From an uncultured Dorea sp. (GTDB lineage Bacteria > Bacillota > Clostridia > Lachnospirales > Lachnospiraceae), in the NCBI GenBank assembly GCA_910578495.1, contig CAJTRE010000049.1, positions 1-13,673 on the forward strand: a stretch of DNA of 13,673 bases, in the 5' to 3' direction. The notes beneath the pieces are model-generated. The model searched no databases. It was not told the origin of the DNA and saw only the letters and a list, made by a program, of their open reading frames with translations. Both the position numbers and the translations under genes were made by a program. Of this stretch, positions 1 to 7,157 are shown piece after piece (within the stretch, counting starts at the first letter, position 1; the number at the start of each line of letters is the position of its first letter).

Positions 1-201
1 AACCTATCGTCTGCACAGTTTCATTTATGGTGGTGCCAAGTGTGCGGGCATGGAGGTTTAGAAACAAAAAACGACAATGGAGTATTTCATTTTGCTTATG
101 AGGATGTGTATATTCGGGTTTCTCCAGATGACCTTTCTGCGGAAGAAATCCTTGATAAGGAAACGATCAGTGAATACATACAAAAAGTCCTGGAAGAAAA
201 A
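1..201 (+). CDS. Unidentified coding frame entering from the left edge, probably the front of the Ig-like protein
   Basis: The first reading frame is open from base 1 and reads like a normal acidic soluble protein: a CxxCGHG-type motif near bases 46-57, then VYIRVSPDD and an EE/K-rich helix ending in QKVLEEK. At 197-202 there is a run of six A. If one A is removed, this frame runs straight into KYIPVAVISLLIL, the membrane segment of the next entry. In the actual sequence the frame continues out of phase to a stop at 345, where it loses its protein-like character. I therefore think bases 1-201 encode the N-terminal part of the following protein, interrupted by a +1 frameshift, rather than a separate gene. 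The start lies outside the window. The family is not recognised, and an upstream gene overlapping the next one is the alternative. Confidence 0.4.
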
Positions 202-1045
202 ATATATACCGGTTGCGGTGATTTCTCTGCTTATTCTGGCAGCAGTTCTGTATGGGATACGAAACGGCGGGGAGGATGGCAGAGGCGGAAACATCCTTGT
301 CGGGGCAAGCCCGGATACAAGCGCTTTCCAGATGTATTATTTTGACGGGGAAACGGTTGTGGTCAGGACGCTGTATGACAGCGGTACGGAGAAGGAGGTG
401 ATTAAAAAAATCAATGGCATTCCCCTCCAGGCGGCAGAGGAAGATGCCCTCTCCCAGATGGAGCCTCCTTTTTACGGGTTCTGGATCAGCGGTCAGGATG
501 GCTTTGATATTTCCGTGGCGGCCTCCGGTGGTGTCTGGCTTAAAAATGACGGGGCGGTTTATTATGGGGATACAGATTTATCTGTTTTATGGGAACAGAT
601 GGAAGGCAAGGATGAGGATATCTGGAATGTCCTGAATTTTCCAAATGCAGGGCGTTTATCGGCATACCATACTATCTTCTTGCTGAAAGCGGATGAACAG
701 ACAACAGAAAGCCCGGAGTGTCTGACTATGACGGTGGAGGACATCGGAACGAGCGAGATTACAGTACGGATTGCCAATAACAGCGGGGAGGAATTCTCCT
801 ACGGGGAATACTTTTCCCTCCAGAAGCAGATAGACGGCCAGTGGTATACGATACCGGTAAAGGCAGATAACGTGGGATTCCAGGATATCGCCCATATCCT
901 TCCAGACGGGGAGAGCGTCAGTGAGACCTATAATCTGGATATTTACGGCACGCTGGAACCAGGAACGTACAGGCTTGTGGTGGAAACACTGAGCGCCGAG
1001 TTTCTGGTGGGGCATGGGAGGATGGCGGGAATAGAGGGGGAGTAA
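77..1045 (+). CDS. Membrane-anchored protein with C-terminal bacterial Ig-like domain
   Basis: One hydrophobic segment (VAVISLLILAAVLYG, about bases 212-256) follows a lysine/arginine-rich stretch, so the protein is anchored once with its bulk outside the cell. The last ~100 residues, from LTMTVEDIG to FLVG, match the pattern of the Big_14-type Ig-like domain: NNSGEEFSYGEYFSLQK, then an xGxWYxIP strand, then LPDG and LEPGTYRLV. The middle part is unrecognised. The start is unresolved. The frame opens at ATG 77 and ATG 128 is a more natural beginning for a basic-then-hydrophobic N-terminus, but neither has a ribosome binding site. An A6 run at 197-202 suggests that the real N-terminus lies in the neighbouring frame upstream. 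The stop at 1043-1045 is followed by a terminator, so this is the last gene of its unit. Such domains occur in Firmicute surface or sensor proteins; the role here is unknown. Confidence 0.65.
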   Translation: MEYFILLMRMCIFGFLQMTFLRKKSLIRKRSVNTYKKSWKKKYIPVAVISLLILAAVLYGIRNGGEDGRGGNILVGASPDTSAFQMYYFDGETVVVRTLYDSGTEKEVIKKINGIPLQAAEEDALSQMEPPFYGFWISGQDGFDISVAASGGVWLKNDGAVYYGDTDLSVLWEQMEGKDEDIWNVLNFPNAGRLSAYHTIFLLKADEQTTESPECLTMTVEDIGTSEITVRIANNSGEEFSYGEYFSLQKQIDGQWYTIPVKADNVGFQDIAHILPDGESVSETYNLDIYGTLEPGTYRLVVETLSAEFLVGHGRMAGIEGE

Positions 1046-1105
1046 ATGCTGTTAAAAACAGCATGGAGAAGGGATGCAACAGAAAATGGAAAGTCCTTAA
1101 ATGAG

Positions 1106-1144
1106 GGACATTCGACATAGGATATATGTTGGATGTCCTGTTTT
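1106..1144 (+). terminator. Rho-independent terminator after the Ig-like protein gene
   Basis: GGACATTCGACATA (1106-1119) pairs over 14 positions, two of them G-T wobbles, with TATGTTGGATGTCC (1125-1138). The loop is five bases and the tail is TGTTTT. It lies 61 bases after the stop and separates the upstream unit from the AT-rich operon. A smaller hairpin (ATGCTGTT-AAA-AACAGCAT, 1046-1064) sits directly on the stop codon but has no T tract. Confidence 0.8.
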
Positions 1145-1190
1145 GATGGATAATTTCAACAATAAATATGAGAAAATATCTCACATATTG

Positions 1191-1218
1191 TTTACAAAAT
1201 TAAAAAAATGAGTATAAT
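1191..1218 (+). promoter_or_regulatory. Sigma-A promoter of the ATPase-RloB-zinc ribbon operon
   Basis: TTTACA (1191-1196), a 16-base spacer and a perfect TATAAT (1213-1218). It lies 37 bases before the chosen start of the ATPase gene. An in-frame ATG at 1208 overlaps the -10 box and so cannot be the start of an mRNA made from this promoter. A small dyad TGAGA-N5-TCTCA (1169-1183) sits just upstream and could bind a regulator, but that is weak. Confidence 0.75.
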
Positions 1219-1255
1219 AGATATTGAAAGACATATAAACTGGAGGGAAAAAGAG

Positions 1256-2482
1256 ATGCTGTGCCAATTTACAGTGAAAAATTATAAAAGCATTCGGGAT
1301 GAAATGACTTTTGATATGCAGGCAGCTGCTATTTCTGAACATGAAAATAATATAATTCGTGATAAAGATGGAGAATTGTTTTTGCCGATTTCTGCAATAT
1401 ATGGGCCAAATGGAGGTGGAAAGTCAAACGTATTGGAGGCAATGCATACGTTGGCTTCAAAAGTACTTCGTCCATTATATGCAACTGGTGATAAAGAGGA
1501 ACGTATATTTCTTCAGAAAAGGCTGCTCATCGAACCTTTTGCATTCTCAAAAGAAACGAAAAGCCAGCCAACAGAGTTTGAAATTTTTTTCCGTACAGAA
1601 ATTGCGGAGTATCGGTATAAACTCCATATCATGAAGGATGTTGTAAATTATGAAAGTCTGGACCGTGTAAAATTGGACACGGGACGACGTTCAGCGCTTT
1701 TCGAACGGGATACGGAAGAAATTTCTTTAAAAGGTGTATTTTCCAAACTGAAAGCTAGTGAGGACTTGTCCGCGACATTACCGTTGCTGTCTTATCTTGG
1801 GATCACTTATAAAAAAAATGAGGTAGTAAAAGATGTTCTGGATTGGTTTGAATACGGAATTGATTTTTTAAACTATGGTAATCCGATTGAAGAACTTCGT
1901 ATGGCAGTATCAAATTCAGAGGATGTGAAGCAGCTTATGCTTGACATGATACAGGAAATGGATCTGGATATCGTGGATTTCCGTGTAGTTGAGGATGAAA
2001 ATGACAGAATCGATGTGTATACAAAGCATTTGGTGGATGGCTATGAAACGGAGTTAAATTTATTGGAAGAATCTAGCGGGACAAGGAAATTATTTGGTTT
2101 AATGCCATTTATTGCCGGATGTTTACTTACGGGAACCGTTTTGGTTATTGATGAACTGGATGCAAAGATACATCCTGTTTTGCTGCGTCATATTATTATG
2201 ATGTTTAATGATATGAGTATTAATAAAAAGAAAGCACAATTAATCTTCACATCCCATGATCTGTCTACAATGAACAATGAAGTGTTTCGAAGGGATGAAA
2301 TCTGGTTCGTGGCAAAAGGGAATGCTCAAAACTCTAAATTGTATTCATTGGTGGAATTTAAGAACGAAAAAGGCGAATCTGTTCGTAAGGATGCCAAATT
2401 CGATAAGCAATATCTGGAAGGAAAATATGGCGCTGATCCGTATCTCAAAAGAATTATAGATTGGGGGAAGGTCAATGCCTAA
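1256..2482 (+). CDS. AAA/ABC-type ATPase (AAA_15/AAA_21 family), RloA/AbiLi-like
   Basis: This 408-residue protein begins MLCQFTVKNYKSI, the typical opening of SMC/RecF-like defence ATPases. Walker A is GPNGGGKSN (residues 50-58), the signature-like segment is ESSGTRK (272-278), Walker B is VLVIDELD with D299/E300, and the switch histidine is in TSHD (H334). The ATP site therefore looks complete. The long insert between Walker A and the signature is the usual coiled or lid region. I chose ATG 1256 because GGAGGG stands 8 bases before it and because the promoter -10 overlaps the alternative ATG at 1208. The end overlaps the RloB-like gene by 8 bases, so translation is coupled. Paired ATPase and RloB genes are known from abortive-infection systems (AbiLi/AbiLii, RloA/RloB). 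The inferred role is an ATP-driven sensor or switch controlling the partner nuclease. No membrane segment is seen. Confidence 0.85.
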   Translation: MLCQFTVKNYKSIRDEMTFDMQAAAISEHENNIIRDKDGELFLPISAIYGPNGGGKSNVLEAMHTLASKVLRPLYATGDKEERIFLQKRLLIEPFAFSKETKSQPTEFEIFFRTEIAEYRYKLHIMKDVVNYESLDRVKLDTGRRSALFERDTEEISLKGVFSKLKASEDLSATLPLLSYLGITYKKNEVVKDVLDWFEYGIDFLNYGNPIEELRMAVSNSEDVKQLMLDMIQEMDLDIVDFRVVEDENDRIDVYTKHLVDGYETELNLLEESSGTRKLFGLMPFIAGCLLTGTVLVIDELDAKIHPVLLRHIIMMFNDMSINKKKAQLIFTSHDLSTMNNEVFRRDEIWFVAKGNAQNSKLYSLVEFKNEKGESVRKDAKFDKQYLEGKYGADPYLKRIIDWGKVNA

Positions 2483-3185
2483 AAAAGCCGGAATGGAGAA
2501 GTGGAAAAAGAAGCGCCGTCAGGAGTACCTGGAAATGAAGCAGTACAGATATTATATTTTCTGCGAGGGGCAGCAGACAGAACCTCTGTATTTTGTGGGA
2601 TTCAAAAAGCTGATTGAAGATAATCCGATTTATAAGGATATGGTTCTAATTGAAATAGAACCCTGTCAGGCAGAAACGATGCGAGTAATCGGAATGGCGG
2701 AAAGATATGTAAAGAAGAACAAAATTCAAAAGGGCCAGATTTGGTGCGTTTATGATAAAGACAGCTTTCCGGCAGATGATTTTAATGGTGTTGTTAATCG
2801 GGCAGAGAACTTAAATAAAGAAAATTCTCAACTTCAATATCATACGGCATGGAGTAATGAATGTATTGAGTTCTGGTTTCTTTTGCATTTTGCATATTAT
2901 ACAGCGAATAATCACAGGAGGGAATACATATCATTCCTGAATGATAAATTCAGGGAATTGGGGATTGGAAAATATCAGAAAAATATGAAAGATATTTTTG
3001 ATATTTTGACGGAAAAAGGGAATCCAAAGCTGGCAATTCGATACGCCAAACGTATCATAAACGATGGTAAAAGTAAGACACCAGCAGAAATTGCGCCGGG
3101 AACGAAGGTGTATGAGTTGGTGGAAGAACTGGTTAAGTATTTGCCAGAGCATGTTGCACAGAGATTTAAGGAAGCTTGCAATTAA
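2475..3185 (+). CDS. rloB: RloB-family Toprim-like protein, probable nuclease partner of the ATPase
   Basis: The 236-residue protein starts with a lysine-rich tail and then shows the RloB pattern. A strand enters CEGQQTEPLYF (E31, T35, E36). A second strand ends in YDKDSFP (D94, D96). A third block, SNECIEFWFLLHF, spans residues 127-139. The glutamate followed by a DxD pair is the metal-binding layout of Toprim/OLD nucleases, and RloB proteins are considered members of that fold. Start ATG 2475 has GGGGGAAGG just before it inside the end of the ATPase gene. The 8-base overlap ties production of the two proteins together. Length is normal for the family and nothing is broken. AbiLii, the toxic half of the lactococcal AbiL pair, is of this type. 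I infer that this protein cleaves nucleic acid when licensed by the ATPase; the target is unknown. Confidence 0.85.
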   Translation: MPKKAGMEKWKKKRRQEYLEMKQYRYYIFCEGQQTEPLYFVGFKKLIEDNPIYKDMVLIEIEPCQAETMRVIGMAERYVKKNKIQKGQIWCVYDKDSFPADDFNGVVNRAENLNKENSQLQYHTAWSNECIEFWFLLHFAYYTANNHRREYISFLNDKFRELGIGKYQKNMKDIFDILTEKGNPKLAIRYAKRIINDGKSKTPAEIAPGTKVYELVEELVKYLPEHVAQRFKEACN

Positions 3186-3198
3186 AGGGGGAGAGTAT

Positions 3199-5166
3199 TT
3201 GGATACATCAGTAAAAAACAAAAAACTACAAACTTTGCCTTGGTATGCCTTACATGATATTGCAGTAAAAAAGGGAGTAGAAGAAAAAGAAGTTAACGGA
3301 AAGGAAAAGAATACAATAATAGATAAGATATTATCTTATGGGATCCTTTCGGATGAGGAAATAGAGCAATATGTAAATGATTATATTTATGGTGACCGAG
3401 TAACGTTTACGTTATGGACATTTCAATCATCGTTGAAAGATTCAGATTATGGTATTGTTAATTCCCTGGAAAATGTAGAGGAGGAATATCTTTCTGTTTC
3501 TGGATATAGAAAATTAAAAATTTTATCTGTAAAAGAATATGAGGACCGTACAGAAGTTTTATATGTTTATAGCAAAGAATATACTTATGTTAATGAGGAT
3601 GGGCAAAATGCCAGTGTATGGGAACAACATAGAGGATGCTTATGGATTGGAAAGGCATCAACATATCTTGCCTGCATTAGTAAACATGAGAAAATGACGG
3701 CTTTTATGACAAAATACATTGCTGATTTATTTGAAAACCCGGTAACACAAATAAAACCCCCAAAATCAGCAATTGACAAATGCACAAATTCTAAGGCCAT
3801 AAGCAGAATTGTGTTGCAGGGAAAAGGTGGAGAGAAAACGATTGTGTCAAGAGCTGGGGGAATTACGCCTGATCAAGAAGAAGAGATTAGCAGAATTCGT
3901 TCTGAGAGAATTGATACATCTGGGAGTTTTATCTCGGCCATTACCGAGAATATTGATGCTACGATTAAATATAATGTTAGAAACGGCAGTATTGGAATTT
4001 ATAAACATTTGCCAGCTTCTGTCCCGTTTGAGTGGTCTGAAAATTCGATTAAAATTATTTTGGAGGAAATTGAAAAATTAAAAGGGAAGCCAGCTGAAGA
4101 AATTTTTAAAGAAGTAGGACAGGAAATAAAATGGACAGGGGCAAGCGGAATTGAAATTACGCAACTGAATTGGTATTTGACACAAATTATAGCTTCTCTT
4201 GATAGAGACGAGTATGAGTTCCAGATTCCGGTAGATAAATTATCGGTATTGGATAATAGTAAATGGTTTATCAAGTTTCCGAGAATATATTGCAAAACTT
4301 GTGATTCTTATGAGGCTCCATATTGCACTGAATGTGGAACAGAGTTGAAGATGGGAAGGGGGATAATAAAAGAATGTGAGTGTGGGGCACCATTAAAAAT
4401 TAAATGTGCGGATGGTCATGATACTTGTGAGATTGTAAATTGGTATGTTCCAAAATCTATATTGGTAAGTATGATCAATAAAAATATTCAGAAAATATTT
4501 AAAGACTATTCTTTAGAATATAATATCTGCATTGTAGGCGATATGGGATATATTGTTAATGGAACAGAGAATTTGCAAACAGAAGTTGAAATTCCATTTG
4601 CAACAATAGAATGCTTTAAACATGATTCAGTGGCCCTTACACATAGAGTAAAAGCTTATGCGGTAAATATGAATGAGAAATGTGGTTCTGGAACCTGTTC
4701 ATATGCAAAAATTGAAAAATGTACTGAAAATAATGGAATGGCATGTTTACCTAAAGTTTTTTATACCATTTTACCAGGCTATCGTCCACAACCTCATAAA
4801 GGCATGGAGTATGGGGATGTTGCTGCGGAAGTGAAAATTGGAAATAAAGCATATGATTTAAAGGGTATCATAAAAAAGAATAGTGAAAACCGACCTAGAA
4901 AATCTGTTAATGATGATGAAAAAATAAGAAAACCACTATTATCAACATCAGGAGAAGGGCAGGAGATAATTCGTCAGTTTGTGGAGCAGGGAATGATAGA
5001 TGCTCGTTGTCAAATAATAGCAGTAGTCGTTCCGCAATATATTGATGCAGGATTTAAAGGAACTTTGAGACACTTGGCAAGGTTGTCTGGAAAGAAAGTA
5101 ACATTTATTGAATTGGACGAGTTATCTGAGCTGATTTTAATTAACAAAAAAATATTGGTATCATAA
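3199..5166 (+). CDS. Large zinc-ribbon protein with SAP-like N-terminus and Mrr-like C-terminus; third gene of the defence operon
   Basis: The start is TTG 3199, placed by GGGGGAG (3187-3193) five bases upstream and 13 bases after the RloB stop; this gives 655 residues. Residues 10-45 (LQTLPWYALHDIA...IIDKIL) have the spacing of a SAP-like DNA-binding helix pair. Residues ~50-355 are unrecognised. A cysteine block follows: C365, C368, C376, C379, then C393, C395, C403, C410, i.e. two zinc ribbons. C495, C500, C508 and C516 form a third cluster. The last ~115 residues contain D540-x3-E544-V-K546, a D553-L-K555 alternative, then IIAVVVP, a helix and KVTFIELDEL. This strand order resembles Mrr-type PD-(D/E)XK nucleases. 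I infer a DNA- or RNA-targeting effector or accessory protein. The nuclease assignment is by pattern only. I know no named family for the full protein. Confidence 0.75.
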   Translation: MDTSVKNKKLQTLPWYALHDIAVKKGVEEKEVNGKEKNTIIDKILSYGILSDEEIEQYVNDYIYGDRVTFTLWTFQSSLKDSDYGIVNSLENVEEEYLSVSGYRKLKILSVKEYEDRTEVLYVYSKEYTYVNEDGQNASVWEQHRGCLWIGKASTYLACISKHEKMTAFMTKYIADLFENPVTQIKPPKSAIDKCTNSKAISRIVLQGKGGEKTIVSRAGGITPDQEEEISRIRSERIDTSGSFISAITENIDATIKYNVRNGSIGIYKHLPASVPFEWSENSIKIILEEIEKLKGKPAEEIFKEVGQEIKWTGASGIEITQLNWYLTQIIASLDRDEYEFQIPVDKLSVLDNSKWFIKFPRIYCKTCDSYEAPYCTECGTELKMGRGIIKECECGAPLKIKCADGHDTCEIVNWYVPKSILVSMINKNIQKIFKDYSLEYNICIVGDMGYIVNGTENLQTEVEIPFATIECFKHDSVALTHRVKAYAVNMNEKCGSGTCSYAKIEKCTENNGMACLPKVFYTILPGYRPQPHKGMEYGDVAAEVKIGNKAYDLKGIIKKNSENRPRKSVNDDEKIRKPLLSTSGEGQEIIRQFVEQGMIDARCQIIAVVVPQYIDAGFKGTLRHLARLSGKKVTFIELDELSELILINKKILVS

Positions 5167-5174
5167 TGTAATGG

Positions 5175-5207
5175 GAACCTTTGGAAAATCCAGAGGTTCT
5201 TATTGTT
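5175..5207 (+). terminator. Rho-independent terminator closing the defence operon
   Basis: GAACCTTTGGA (5175-5185) pairs with TCCAGAGGTTC (5189-5199) over 11 positions with one G-T wobble and a three-base AAA loop. TTATTGTT follows. It starts 9 bases after the stop of the third gene and so bounds the operon at 1191-5207. Confidence 0.8.
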
Positions 5208-5293
5208 ACTATACGCTGTTAAAGATTTGGCGGAGGGCTCGGAAATAAAGAAGTGGGAATGATGTTTGTCTGTTCTGAAAAGGGCAAAAAAAG

Positions 5294-5324
5294 TCGAGTA
5301 CATCTCCCGGCATGATGTTATACT
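5294..5324 (+). promoter_or_regulatory. Probable MerR-type promoter of the UvrA-like gene
   Basis: The -10 box is TATACT (5319-5324). TCGAGT (5294-5299) is a poor -35 box placed 19 bases upstream, and the whole spacer is bounded by an inverted repeat, ACATC (5300-5304) and GATGT (5314-5318). An over-long spacer filled with a dyad is the hallmark of MerR-family activated promoters, which often drive drug-resistance genes. No MerR gene is present. A short in-frame tail ending at 5262 could be a relic of one, but this is a guess. Confidence 0.45.
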
Positions 5325-5360
5325 GCTAAGACCAGAGCGAAAGTCAGAAAGGAGAACTTC

Positions 5361-5714
5361 ATGCCGGATCAGAACCATATCATCATAAAAGGCTTATGCC
5401 AGAACAATCTGAAAAACATTTCCTTAAAGATACCAAAAGAAAAGCTGGTTGTGTTTACCGGGGTCTCCGGTTCCGGAAAATCCAGCATCGTGTTTGACAC
5501 CATTGCGGCGGAGAGCCAGCGCCAGATGAATGAGACCTACAGCGCTTATGTCCGGGGCAGGCTCCCGAAGTATGAGAAACCAAAGGCGGAAAGAATCGAA
5601 AACCTTTCCCCCTCGGTCATCATTGACCAGAACCCCCTTGGGGGCAACGCCCGTTCCATGGTGGGGACCATCAGCGACATGTATTCCGCCCTGCGGCTGT
5701 TTTGTGGGGGGTAA
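5361..5714 (+). pseudogene. 5' fragment of a UvrA-like ATPase gene (resistance-type UvrA paralogue)
   Basis: AAAGGAG (5348-5354) stands six bases before ATG 5361. The product opens with the UvrA pattern: an IKGLCQNNLKNISLKIP strand-loop, Walker A TGVSGSGKSS (residues 33-42), then FDTIAAESQRQMNETYSAYVR and the LSPSVIIDQ segment. It breaks off after YSALRL, where UvrA proteins continue into the zinc-binding and signature regions; only about 115 of the several hundred residues remain. The frame ends at TAA 5712-5714, inside DNA that belongs to an ABC permease. The fragment keeps its promoter and ribosome site and may be expressed, but it has no signature motif or second ATPase half and cannot work as a UvrA-like protein. 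Full-length paralogues of this kind protect against DNA-binding drugs; that was probably the original role. Confidence 0.8.
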
Positions 5715-6070
5715 GGCTCCCCGGCAGCCCGGCGGCATTCCTTGGAAGCTGGTTCCTTACCTTGGTCTCCACGTTAAGCATCGGGATGATAGTGGGCGGT
5801 ATCGCAAAAAATGAAAAAATGGTCAGCGTCATTGCCTGCCTGCTGTATTTTCCCATGCTGGTTTTTTCCGGGGCCACGCTGCCCTTTGAGGTAATGCCGG
5901 AGACCATGCAGAAGATGGTCGCCCTTTTCCCGCTGACACAGGGGATACAGCTTATGAAGGCGGCTTCTCTGGGAATACATACAGAAGCTGTCTGGATGCC
6001 GGCAGCAGTCATGGGAACCGTTACCATCTTATGTACAGGCGTTGCAGTGAAATGTTTCAAATGGGAGTGA
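5702..6070 (+). pseudogene. 3' fragment of an ABC-2 type transporter permease
   Basis: Roughly the last 120 residues of a DrrB/NodJ-like ABC-2 permease, read in the frame one base ahead of the UvrA-like fragment. Recognisable parts are a membrane helix around WFLTLVSTLSIGMIVGGIA, a second helix through LLYFPMLVFSGATLP followed by the family's typical MPETMQ...FPLTQGIQL segment, and a final helix before the stop. The N-terminal half with the first three or so helices is missing. No proper start or ribosome site exists: the nominal TTG at 5702 lies in the junction with the UvrA-like piece. The ATPase partner is absent. A strong terminator follows at 6145. This is a relic created by the same deletion that cut the UvrA-like gene. 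Confidence 0.8.
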
Positions 6071-6144
6071 CCGTATCCCATAGCCAGGGAGAAAAAATAT
6101 TATTTTCTTTCATATGAAGGAAAAGTGAAGTTCTATAACTTTTT

Positions 6145-6177
6145 AAAGGGCGGCAGCATGAAACGCTGCTGCCTTTT
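6145..6177 (+). terminator. Rho-independent terminator after the permease relic
   Basis: AAAGGGCGGCAGC (6145-6157) pairs with GCTGCTGCCTTTT (6165-6177) over 13 positions with two G-T wobbles and a seven-base loop. The arms are A- and T-tailed, so it may also act on the other strand. Confidence 0.85.
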
Positions 6178-6257
6178 ATAAATAGAAACGATACCAGCAG
6201 AGGATAAGCTGGCAATTCATATCGTTCAAATGCGAGGTTTTTTATCTGATAATAGGC

Positions 6258-6280
6258 TATACTTAAAATAGCAGGGAGGG
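6258..6280 (+). promoter_or_regulatory. -10 box and ribosome site of the AraC-type regulator gene
   Basis: TATACT (6258-6263) sits 22 bases before ATG 6286 with AGGGAGGG (6273-6280) between them. No good -35 box is found 16-18 bases upstream, so transcription may need an activator, possibly the AraC-type protein itself. With so little room the leader would be only about 15 bases. Confidence 0.35.
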
Positions 6281-6285
6281 ACATT

Positions 6286-7122
6286 ATGAACTGGGTCAAG
6301 AGGTTAAACCAGGCGATTGAATTTATAGAGGAAAACTTGGATGGGCAACTGGATTATGAAGATGTGGCTGGGATTGCGGGCTGCCCTTCCTACTACTTCC
6401 AGCAGATGTTTTTATACATGACGGACATGACGTTACGGGAATACATACGGCGGCGCAGGCTGTCCCTGGCGGCTGTGGAGCTGCAAAAAGGCAATAGGAA
6501 GGTGACCGATATTGCCATGAAGTATGGCTATGAATCCCCTACTGCATTTACCAGGGCATTCAAGAATTTTCATGGAACGACTCCCTCTGCCTTAAAAACA
6601 GAGCCGGTTTCCTTTCAGGCATATCCGCCCCTTTCTTTTTCCATGGCAGTACATGGAGGGGCGCCATTGCAGTTCCGGGTAGAAGAAAAGGGGGCGTTCC
6701 GGCTCATAGGACTGTCCTGCCCGTTGTCTAAAGAACTTACAGAAAATTTTGAGAGGATTCCGGCGGTATGGGATGCCGCACTGGAGGACGGTACACTTGC
6801 CTGGTTAAGTTCTATGGCAGATGGGGAGCCAAAAGGCCTACTGGGTGTCAGTGTCCATCATACGGAAGACTGGAAATATATGATTGCCGTCCGTTCAGAG
6901 CAAAAAGCCGGGGAATTTGAGGAATATCAGATTCCTGCATGCAGGTGGGCAGTCTTTGAAGGCCGTGGAACAAACCGCACACTCCAGGAACTGGAAAAGC
7001 GTGTCATTACACAGTGGCTCCCCACATCCGGCTATACTTACGCAAATATACCGGATATTGAGGTGTATATCCAGGCGGATCCGGAAGATGCGGTCTATGA
7101 ATACTGGCTTCCGGTACAATAG
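6286..7122 (+). CDS. AraC-family regulator with GyrI-like effector-binding domain
   Basis: The 278-residue protein is complete. Residues 1-105 carry the two helix-turn-helix units of AraC/XylS proteins: the first runs from DYEDVAGIAGCPSYYFQQMF and the second from KVTDIAMKYGYESPTAFTRAFKNFHGTTP. From about residue 120 to the end lies a GyrI-like (Rob/SoxS-type C-terminal) small-molecule domain, with the usual FRLIGLSCPL opening and a closing YTYANIPDIEVYIQADPEDAVYEYWLPV. Regulators of this architecture switch on efflux or detoxification genes in response to cationic or hydrophobic compounds. ATG 6286 has AGGGAGGG five bases upstream. It is one of the few undamaged genes among the relics, and what it controlled may be the eroded transporter genes around it. 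The ligand is unknown. Confidence 0.9.
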   Translation: MNWVKRLNQAIEFIEENLDGQLDYEDVAGIAGCPSYYFQQMFLYMTDMTLREYIRRRRLSLAAVELQKGNRKVTDIAMKYGYESPTAFTRAFKNFHGTTPSALKTEPVSFQAYPPLSFSMAVHGGAPLQFRVEEKGAFRLIGLSCPLSKELTENFERIPAVWDAALEDGTLAWLSSMADGEPKGLLGVSVHHTEDWKYMIAVRSEQKAGEFEEYQIPACRWAVFEGRGTNRTLQELEKRVITQWLPTSGYTYANIPDIEVYIQADPEDAVYEYWLPVQ

Positions 7123-7157
7123 GAAGGAGATGAAACAGGAATGGGGGCAGAGATGGG

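Noticed and set aside
1046..1064. Hairpin ATGCTGTT-AAA-AACAGCAT as terminator
   Set aside because: No T tract follows. The stronger hairpin at 1106-1138 with TGTTTT is the better terminator.
1208..1255. An earlier ATG for the ATPase
   Set aside because: It overlaps the spacer and -10 box of the operon promoter. ATG 1256 has GGAGGG at the right distance and matches the family N-terminus.
3064..3198. An upstream ATG for the zinc-ribbon protein
   Set aside because: It lies deep inside the RloB-like gene in another frame. TTG 3199 has a strong ribosome site and begins right after the RloB stop.
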